DNA from: Streptomyces viridiviolaceus
GTDB lineage: Bacteria; Actinomycetota; Actinomycetes; Streptomycetales; Streptomycetaceae
DNA length: 64,000 nt
Direction: 5' to 3'
NCBI RefSeq assembly: GCF_014650995.1
Contig: NZ_BMWA01000015.1
Location: forward strand, 62,001 to 126,000
The notes beneath the pieces are model-generated. The model saw nothing but the letters and a program-made list of their open reading frames with translations, was not told where the DNA came from and made no database searches. Shown here piece after piece: positions 58,325-64,000 of this stretch. Each line of letters opens with the position of its first letter. Position 1 is the first letter of the stretch. Made by a program: the position numbers and the translations under genes.

Positions 58325-59146
58325 GTGGAAAACCACTCCTTGCCCCGCACAGCGGCCTTCTTTGACCTGGACAAGACGGTCATTGCGAAGTCGAGCACGC
58401 TCACCTTCAGCAAGTCGTTCTACCAAGGCGGGCTGATCAACCGCAGGGCCGTCCTGCGCACCGCGTACGCCCAGTTCGTCTTCCTCGCCGGGGGCGCCGA
58501 CCACGACCAGATGGAGCGGATGCGCCAGTACCTGTCCGCGCTCTGCCGTGGCTGGAACGTCCAGCAGGTCAAGGAGCTCGTCGCCGAGACGCTGCACGAC
58601 CTGATCGACCCGATCATCTACGACGAGGCCGCCTCCCTGATCGAGGAGCACCACACAGCCGGCCGCGACGTCGTGATCGTCTCCACGTCGGGCGCCGAGG
58701 TCGTCGAACCGATCGGGGAGCTGCTCGGCGCGGACCGGGTGGTGGCCACCCGCATGGTGGTGGGCGACGACGGCTGCTTCACCGGGGAGGTGGAGTACTA
58801 CGCGTACGGCCCGACCAAGGCCGAGGCGATCAGGGAGCTGGCCGCGTCCGAGGGGTACGACCTCGCCCGCTGCTACGCCTACAGCGACTCGGCGACGGAC
58901 CTGCCGATGCTCGAGGCCGTCGGCCATCCGCACGCCGTGAACCCGGATCGCGCGCTGCGCCGCGAGGCCCTCGCGCGCGAGTGGCCGATTCTCGACTTCC
59001 ACCGGCCCGTCCGGCTCAAGCAGCGGATCCCCGCCCTCTCCGTACCGCCGCGTCCGGCACTGGTCGCCGTCGCCGCGATAGGCGCCGCGGCGGCCACCGC
59101 GGGCCTCGTCTGGTACGCGAGCCGGCGCCGGACGCCCGTGGCCTGA
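58325..59146 (+). CDS. HAD-IB family phosphatase
   Basis: A 273-aa SerB-like hydrolase: motif I AAFFDLDKTVIAKSS (nucleophile Asp), motif II VVIVSTSGAEVVEPIG, motif III Lys in GPTKAEAIRELA, motif IV YAYSDSATDLPML. A C-terminal hydrophobic helix (ALVAVAAIGAAAATAGLVWY) anchors it to the membrane. It is a homologue of Rv3661 of M. tuberculosis by position. The GTG at 58325 is preceded by TATGCT 7 nt before, which could make a leaderless transcript; an ATG at 58313 is the alternative. Confidence 0.88.
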   Translation: MENHSLPRTAAFFDLDKTVIAKSSTLTFSKSFYQGGLINRRAVLRTAYAQFVFLAGGADHDQMERMRQYLSALCRGWNVQQVKELVAETLHDLIDPIIYDEAASLIEEHHTAGRDVVIVSTSGAEVVEPIGELLGADRVVATRMVVGDDGCFTGEVEYYAYGPTKAEAIRELAASEGYDLARCYAYSDSATDLPMLEAVGHPHAVNPDRALRREALAREWPILDFHRPVRLKQRIPALSVPPRPALVAVAAIGAAAATAGLVWYASRRRTPVA

Positions 59147-59520
59147 CCGCCGCTCCACCGGCGGCCGCCCGTCCCGTCGGGGGCGACGCCCGTTCCGAGC
59201 ATGTTTGAACCCAAAAGTAAAAAGTGCGGTGAGGACTTCCGCTTGCTCCTGACGGGGAGTACAAAGGACTTAACGGCCCGCGAGACCAAGGACATCCGAA
59301 AGGATCACCTTAAGAACGCAATTGGCCCCACGGACCGAGCATGAAAACCGGGCACCCACGCGACGTCGACCCGTCGATTACGGGCCAGCCGCACCAGGTG
59401 ACGGGCGAAGTTCCCGACCTGATGGGCAACATATCGAGGACGCTTGGTAACTCGGTGGCCATGCCAGCGGCGGTACGAGCCCTCGTACCGCCGCATTTCT
59501 TGCGCCGCGCCCCGCTGCGG
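59147..59520. other. 374-bp spacer with unusual AT-richer segment
   Basis: The part 59200-59345 is low in GC for this chromosome. It includes a possible 47-codon frame (ATG 59201 to TGA 59344) that has one TTA codon and no good ribosome-binding site, and overlaps by ATGA with another open frame at 59341. No product is recognised. A strong hairpin closes the spacer at 59467-59494. It could hold a small RNA; nothing is proved. Confidence 0.4.
59467..59494. terminator. hairpin downstream of the Fic-like gene
   Basis: GCGGCGGTACGAG and its exact complement are separated by 2 nt (13-bp stem, or 12 with a 4-nt loop). It lies 27 nt after the Fic-like stop on the minus strand; on the plus strand it is followed by ATTTCTTG, so it may end transcripts in both directions. 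Confidence 0.7.
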
Positions 59521-60345
59521 CTACGCCGCTCCGCGCTGCAGCGCCTCGCACACCGCCGTCGACTCGCGTGCGCCGAGTTCCACCGCCCTGCCGCAGTGGG
59601 CGATCCAGGCGGCCATGCCCTCCGGCGTGCCGGAGACGTAGCCGTCCAGCGCCGTCAGATAGGCCGCCCGGCCGAGTTCGGCGTGGCCGACCTCCGCGGG
59701 GCACACCGACTTCGGGTCCAGACCGCTGCCGATCAGGACGATGCGCTCGGCCGCGCGCGCGACGAGCCCGTTGTGCGAGGCGAAGGGACGCAACGCGAGC
59801 AGCTCGCCGTGCACGACGGCGGCCGTCACCAGCGCCGGAGCCGAACCGCCCGCGATGATCAGCTCCGCCAGGCCCTCCAGGCGGCCGTGCGCCTCGGCGG
59901 CGCCCGGCAGCGGCAGCTCGATCAGGGGCTCGTCGACCGGTTCGCCCTCCTGGCGCGGCCGACCCACCTGGTCGGCCTTGTCCGCCGCAGCCACCAGGTG
60001 CAGCCGCGCCAGCACCCGCAGGGGCGACTGCCGCCAGATGGACAGCAGCTGGCCGGCCTCGGCGGTCAGGCGCAGCGCCGCACCCACCGTGCGCGCCTCG
60101 TCGTCACCGCTGAAGTCGGTGCGCCGGCGCACCTCCTCCAGGGCCCAGTCGGCACCGGACAGCGCCCCCGAGCCCCGCGCGCCGCGCAGCGCCGCCTCGG
60201 AGGTGATCTCGTTGCTGCGCCGCCGCATGATCCGGTGACCGTAGACCCGGTCCACGGCCTTGCGTACGGACTCCACGGACTCGGCCACGCCGGGCAGTGC
60301 GCCCAGGGCCGCGAGCGGGTCGGCGGTCGCGCCTGTCGTACTCAT
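59521..60345 (-). CDS. Fic-like protein with degenerate catalytic motif
   Basis: A 274-aa protein often labelled oxidoreductase in Streptomyces genomes. The region VHGELLALRPFASHNGLVAR, followed by AAERIVLIGSGLDPKSV, has the spacing of the Fic motif HPFxxGNGRxxR and its following helix, but the catalytic His is Arg and GNGR is HNGL. No NAD-binding fold is visible. If truly a Fido domain it cannot carry out normal AMPylation. The ATG at 60345 (MSTTGATADPL) is preferred to 60381. It is divergent from the CooC-like gene. Confidence 0.65.
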   Translation of the reverse strand: MSTTGATADPLAALGALPGVAESVESVRKAVDRVYGHRIMRRRSNEITSEAALRGARGSGALSGADWALEEVRRRTDFSGDDEARTVGAALRLTAEAGQLLSIWRQSPLRVLARLHLVAAADKADQVGRPRQEGEPVDEPLIELPLPGAAEAHGRLEGLAELIIAGGSAPALVTAAVVHGELLALRPFASHNGLVARAAERIVLIGSGLDPKSVCPAEVGHAELGRAAYLTALDGYVSGTPEGMAAWIAHCGRAVELGARESTAVCEALQRGAA

Positions 60346-60446
60346 GGGTACGACCCTACGCACCCCGGCCACCCACCCCACGAAGGAGTGGTCTTCTTCA
60401 CTTCCTCATGCGACGTACAGCTATCGCACCACTACGCTTGGTGAAC

Positions 60447-61427
60447 ATGAAAATTGCTTTCGTCGGGAAGGGCGGCAGCGGCAAGACCACCCTGTCCTCC
60501 CTCTTCATCCGCCACCTGGCCGCCACCGGCGCGCCCGTCGTCGCGATCGACGCCGACATCAACCAGCACCTGGGGGCCGCGCTGGGCCTCGACGAGGCGG
60601 AGGCGGCCGGGCTGCCCGCGATGGGTGAGCACCTTCCGCTGATCAAGGACCATCTGCGCGGGACCAACCCGCGCATCGCCCACGCCGACAAGATGATCAA
60701 GACGACGCCGCCCGGCGAGGGCTCGCGCCTGCTGCGGGTGCGCGAGGACAACCCGGTCTACGACGCCTGCGCGCGACCGGTGGAACTCGACGGCGGGGCC
60801 GTCCGTTTGATGGTCACCGGGCCCTTCACGGACGCCGATCTCGGAGTCGCCTGCTACCACTCCAAGACGGGAGCGGTGGAGCTGTGCCTGAACCACCTGG
60901 TCGACGGCCGCGACGAGTACGTCGTGGTCGACATGACGGCCGGCTCGGACTCGTTCGCCTCCGGCATGTTCACCCGCTTCGACATGACGTTCCTCGTCGC
61001 CGAGCCGACCCGGAAGGGAGTCTCCGTCTACCGCCAGTATAAGGAGTACGCCCGCGACTTCGGCGTCACCCTCAAGGTCGTCGGCAACAAGGTGCAGGGT
61101 GAGGACGACCTCGACTTCCTCCGCGCGGAGGCCGGGGACGACCTGCTGGTGACCGTCGGGCACTCGGACTGGGTGCGCGCCATGGAGAAGGGCCGGCCGC
61201 CCCGGTTCGAACTCCTGGAGGACGCCAACCGCCGTGCGCTCAGCGCCCTGCACACGGCCGTCGACGCGACGTACGAGCTGCGGGACTGGGAGCGCTACAC
61301 ACGGCAGATGGTGCACTTCCACCTCAAGAACGCCCGCAGTTGGGGCAACGAGCGCACGGGGGCCGACCTGGCCGCGCAGGTCGACCCCGGTTTCGTTCTC
61401 GGCGAGGAGGTCGTAGCCCCGGCCTGA
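60447..61427 (+). CDS. CooC/MinD-type ATP-binding protein
   Basis: A 326-aa SIMIBI-class ATPase: deviant Walker A MKIAFVGKGGSGKTTLSSLF, Walker A' VVAIDADINQHLGAALG, Walker B YVVVDMTAGSDSFASGMF. The arrangement resembles CooC, the nickel-insertion ATPase of CO dehydrogenase, but no CO dehydrogenase genes are nearby, so the target is unknown. The ATG at 60447 is only 9 nt from TACGCT (60433-60438), suggesting a very short or absent leader. Confidence 0.87.
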   Translation: MKIAFVGKGGSGKTTLSSLFIRHLAATGAPVVAIDADINQHLGAALGLDEAEAAGLPAMGEHLPLIKDHLRGTNPRIAHADKMIKTTPPGEGSRLLRVREDNPVYDACARPVELDGGAVRLMVTGPFTDADLGVACYHSKTGAVELCLNHLVDGRDEYVVVDMTAGSDSFASGMFTRFDMTFLVAEPTRKGVSVYRQYKEYARDFGVTLKVVGNKVQGEDDLDFLRAEAGDDLLVTVGHSDWVRAMEKGRPPRFELLEDANRRALSALHTAVDATYELRDWERYTRQMVHFHLKNARSWGNERTGADLAAQVDPGFVLGEEVVAPA

Positions 61428-61434
61428 CCGGTGG

Positions 61435-62718
61435 CTACGGCCTGCCCGCCGGCGCCCCCGGCACGCCCTTGGGGGCCGGTGCCGGGGGCGCCGACAGGAA
61501 GGACGCCCAGCCGCTCTTCGGCGCCTGCCCGACGCCCAGGGTGCGCAGCTTCTTGAGGGTCTTCGGGTCCTGGGCGTCCAGCCAGTCGACGAGCTGCCGG
61601 AAGGAGACGCAGCGGACCTCGTCCTTGGTGCACACCCGCTCGATGACCTCTTCGACGGCGCGCATGTAGGCGCCGCCGTTCCAGGACTCGAAGTGGTTGC
61701 CGATGATCAGCGGCGCGCGGTTGCCGTCGTAGGCACGCTGGAAGCCCTGGAGCAGGCCGTCGCGCATCTGGGCACCCCAGTAGTCGTGCTTGGCGGGGTC
61801 GCCCTGGGTCTCGGTGCCGGACTGGTTGACCATGAAGTTGTAGTCCATGGAGAGCTGCTCGAAGGTGTGCCCGGGGAACGGCACCAGCTGCAGTGACAGG
61901 TCCCACAGTCCCTGCTTCTTCTTCGGCCAGACCTGGTTGTTGACGCCGCTGCTGTCGTAGCGGAAGCCCATCTCACCGGCGGCCCTCATGAAGTTCTCCT
62001 GGCCCTCCAGGCAGGGGGTGCGGGCGCCGATCAGCTCCTTGTCGTAGTCGAAGGGCAGCGGCGCGGCGTTCCTCAGCCCGGTGTTGGTCTTCCAGGTCTT
62101 CACGAACTGCTTGGCCTGGTCGATCTCGTCCTTCCACTCCTGGACGGTCCACTCGCCGACCCCGCCGCCGCTGCCGCAGAAGTGGCCGTTGAAGTGGGTG
62201 CCGATCTCGTTGCCCTCCAGCCACGCCTGGCGCAACTGCCTGACGGTGTCGGTGATGCCCTGCTCGTCGTTGAAGCCGATGTCGGAGCGGCCCGGCGAGT
62301 GCTGCGGCGGCCGGTAGAGGCCCCGCTTCTCCTCCGGCAGCAGGTACACGCCGCTCAGGAAGTACGTCATCGTCGCGTTGTTGTCCCTGGCCACCTTGCG
62401 GAAGTGCGAGAACAGCTTCTGGCTGTCCTCGCCGGCACCGTCCCAGGAGAACACCACGAACTGCGGAGGCTTCTGGCCGGGCTTGAGCCGTTCGGGCCGG
62501 GGCAGGTGGGGCTGCGCTCCGGTGAACGCGGTGGAGCCGTCGCCGATCAGCCGGAGCACCTTCCGGGGCGGCGCCGCATTCCCCTTCTGTGGGCCGTACG
62601 CCCCTTCGCCGGGATCGGAACCGCTGGTGCCGGTTGCGCAACCGGCGAGCGACGCGGCGCAGACCGCGGCGATCGCGGCGCCCGCGGCGCCCGCGGCGAG
62701 CCTGTGGGTGGCGACCAT
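61435..62718 (-). CDS. secreted polysaccharide deacetylase-like lipoprotein
   Basis: A 427-aa exported protein: signal AAGAAGAAIAAVCAASLAGC with lipobox LAGC. The mature part begins the NodB-like fold with FVVFSWDGAGEDS (an Asp at the catalytic position), then NEIGTHFNGHFC with the metal-type His pair, and a distal LIIGNHFESWNGGAYM. Substrate is unknown; homologues in Streptomyces are annotated as lipoproteins. The ATG at 62718 follows GAAGGTGGG. It converges with the CooC-like gene, only 7 bp apart. Confidence 0.8.
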   Translation of the reverse strand: MVATHRLAAGAAGAAIAAVCAASLAGCATGTSGSDPGEGAYGPQKGNAAPPRKVLRLIGDGSTAFTGAQPHLPRPERLKPGQKPPQFVVFSWDGAGEDSQKLFSHFRKVARDNNATMTYFLSGVYLLPEEKRGLYRPPQHSPGRSDIGFNDEQGITDTVRQLRQAWLEGNEIGTHFNGHFCGSGGGVGEWTVQEWKDEIDQAKQFVKTWKTNTGLRNAAPLPFDYDKELIGARTPCLEGQENFMRAAGEMGFRYDSSGVNNQVWPKKKQGLWDLSLQLVPFPGHTFEQLSMDYNFMVNQSGTETQGDPAKHDYWGAQMRDGLLQGFQRAYDGNRAPLIIGNHFESWNGGAYMRAVEEVIERVCTKDEVRCVSFRQLVDWLDAQDPKTLKKLRTLGVGQAPKSGWASFLSAPPAPAPKGVPGAPAGRP

Positions 62719-63064
62719 GTTCCGCCCACCTTCTTCCTTCTCTCGGGCCAACGCCGATGAGGGCGATGTCGGGTGCTGAGCCGGGACGTGCCGTCAGCGC
62801 CGCCAAGGTCGCACGCGAGCGAGAAGGAATTAGTACGACAAGCCGATAAAAATGCGGCTTCACTCTCTTGAGCAGACAGGTACTCCATTTGCGCTAAAAA
62901 TCTATTCCTGCTCTTTACTCCGAATTACGATCTATTTACTGAGCGCAACCTCACGCGCCGATCCCGCCGCTGTACGCCGTGACCCACGGCCGCGACCCCG
63001 CCCCCCACCGAGGGGCGGACCCCCCATGACCGCGACCGCGCAGCCCCGGAGGAGACGGGAAAAC
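62719..63064. other. 346-bp divergent spacer, AT-rich
   Basis: Between the deacetylase-like lipoprotein (minus) and the SulP gene (plus). The segment 62825-62945 is strongly AT-rich for this chromosome and is probably where promoters for both genes lie. No gene or clear operator was recognised. Confidence 0.5.
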
Positions 63065-64000
63065 ATGTCCGCCTGCGTCCCCACCCACGCCGACTCGACC
63101 GCGACCAAGCACGTCCACCCACCGCACAGCCCGCCGCACCACGGGCCTCGGCGCTTCCGCGTCGCGGGCGCCGATGTGTCCGCCTCGATCGCGGTCTTCC
63201 TGATCGCGCTCCCCCTGTCCCTGGGCATCGCCCTCGCCACCGGCGCCCCGCTCCAGGCCGGCCTCGTCGCCGCCGCGGTGGGCGGAATCGTCGCCGGCTG
63301 GCTCGGCGGCAGTCCGCTCCAGGTCAGCGGCCCCGCCGCCGGTCTCACGGTGGTCACCGCCGACCTCATCCAGCGCTACGGCTGGCGTACGACCTGCGCC
63401 ATCACCGTGCTCGCCGGGATCGCCCAGCTCGGCCTGGGCTGCCTGCGCGTGGCACGCTCCGCGCTCGCCGTCAGCCCCGCCATCGTCCACGGCATGCTCG
63501 CCGGCATCGGCGTCACCATCGCCGTCGCCCAGTTGCACATCGTCCTCGGCGGCACACCGCAGAGCTCCGTCCCCGACAACCTGCTCGCGCTGCCCGCCCA
63601 GTTGGCCGACCTGCATCCGGCCGACGTGTCGATGAGCGTGCTGACCCTGACCCTGCTGCTGTTCTGGCCGAAGATCCCCGGCCGGGCCGGACAGGTCCTG
63701 GGCAAGGTCCCGGCCGCCCTGATCGCCGTCGCCGGCGCCACCGCGGTCGCCGCCCTGGCCGGGCTGCGGCTACCCAAGGTCGACCTGCCGTCCTGGAGCA
63801 GCCACGCCCTGGCCACGCTGCCCGACGGGCCGGTGCTCGGCCTCCTCGCCGCCGTGCTCACCACCACGCTCGTGTGCAGTGTGCAGTCCCTTCTCGGTGC
63901 GGTCGCCGTGGACAAGCTGGCCGCCGCCCGGCCGGGTCCGACCCGGCACGTCGGCCGCTCCGACCTCGACCGCGAACTGCTCGGACAGGGCGCCGCGAAC
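63065..64000 (+). CDS. SulP family anion transporter, 5' part
   Basis: 312 codons are visible and the gene runs off the window. After a His/Pro-rich N-terminus the SulP core begins DVSASIAVFLIALPLSLGIA, then SPLQVSGPAAGLTVVTADLI, typical of the substrate site, with at least eight membrane segments. SulP proteins carry sulfate, bicarbonate or other anions; in Streptomyces this type often has a C-terminal carbonic anhydrase domain, which would lie outside the window. The ATG at 63065 has GGAGGAG 10 nt upstream; an ATG at 63026 is less likely. Confidence 0.88.
   Translation, partial: MSACVPTHADSTATKHVHPPHSPPHHGPRRFRVAGADVSASIAVFLIALPLSLGIALATGAPLQAGLVAAAVGGIVAGWLGGSPLQVSGPAAGLTVVTADLIQRYGWRTTCAITVLAGIAQLGLGCLRVARSALAVSPAIVHGMLAGIGVTIAVAQLHIVLGGTPQSSVPDNLLALPAQLADLHPADVSMSVLTLTLLLFWPKIPGRAGQVLGKVPAALIAVAGATAVAALAGLRLPKVDLPSWSSHALATLPDGPVLGLLAAVLTTTLVCSVQSLLGAVAVDKLAAARPGPTRHVGRSDLDRELLGQGAAN

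Noticed and set aside
59305..59496. A 63-codon minus-strand basic protein
   Set aside because: Its start lies inside the terminator hairpin and there is no ribosome-binding site.

Overview
The window is a high-GC actinobacterial chromosome segment and almost certainly Streptomyces. Evidence: strong G/C bias at third codon positions, GTG/TTG starts, BldG, TipAL, XRE-DUF5753/ATPase/DUF397 regulators, and a gene order that matches the core of the Streptomyces coelicolor chromosome as I recall it. Several blocks also match Mycobacterium tuberculosis (folB-folK, ftsH-hpt-tilS, topA-helicase-tad-6C RNA-HAD). No insertion sequence, prophage or CRISPR array was seen.

Layout. 1-10.2 kb: housekeeping block of folB-folK-DUF3180 (+) facing folE, ftsH, hpt, tilS, a Zincin_2 metalloprotease and dacB (-), then ppa (+). 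10.3-20.4 kb: ThrE-type exporter, DedA protein, tipA with its own promoter and a nested TipAS start, gadB, PadR and DinB-like genes, an aldehyde dehydrogenase, and an XRE-DUF5753/ATPase/DUF397 regulatory trio. 20.6-23.1 kb: the zinc-starvation ribosomal cluster (zinc-free paralogues of S18, L31, L33, L28 and S14 plus a CobW-like protein) around a divergent Zur-box-like site. 23.1-28.8 kb: two lipoproteins, a DUF2786 protein, a LysE exporter, a Clp-N/HTH protein behind paired palindromes, and an accessory family-A DNA polymerase. 28.8-33.7 kb: a 1129-aa AfsR-type SARP regulator with three 11-bp direct repeats upstream, a glycosyltransferase and tRNA-Thr(CGT). 33.8-49 kb, all on the minus strand: lipoprotein peptidase, holB, a 1082-aa MFS-thymidylate kinase fusion, topA, a small membrane protein, a methyltransferase, a lipoprotein and the H+-pyrophosphatase. 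49-58.3 kb: an anti-sigma kinase and bldG, an MrfA-like helicase (+), then a complete gram-positive tad operon (ssd/tadZ-tadA-tadB-tadC-pilin-tadE-tadE-like) and a 6C RNA. 58.3-64 kb: HAD phosphatase (+), a Fic-like protein that has lost its catalytic residues, a CooC/MinD-type ATPase, a secreted polysaccharide-deacetylase-like lipoprotein, and the 5' part of a SulP transporter.

How the genes connect. folE, folB and folK supply folate; hpt and tilS sit beside ftsH as in many bacteria. The ribosomal cluster would release zinc by replacing zinc-binding ribosomal proteins when Zur is relieved. bldG and its kinase form a partner-switching pair controlling development and stress. The tad genes are joined by 4-nt overlaps and should be translated together to build a type IVb-like pilus or secretion complex; no prepilin peptidase is present in the window. 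The least expected signals are regulatory: a SARP-like repeat array in front of the AfsR-type gene, a 30-bp element shared by the promoters of the ATPase and DUF397 genes, and the operator-covered leaderless promoter of the Clp-N protein.
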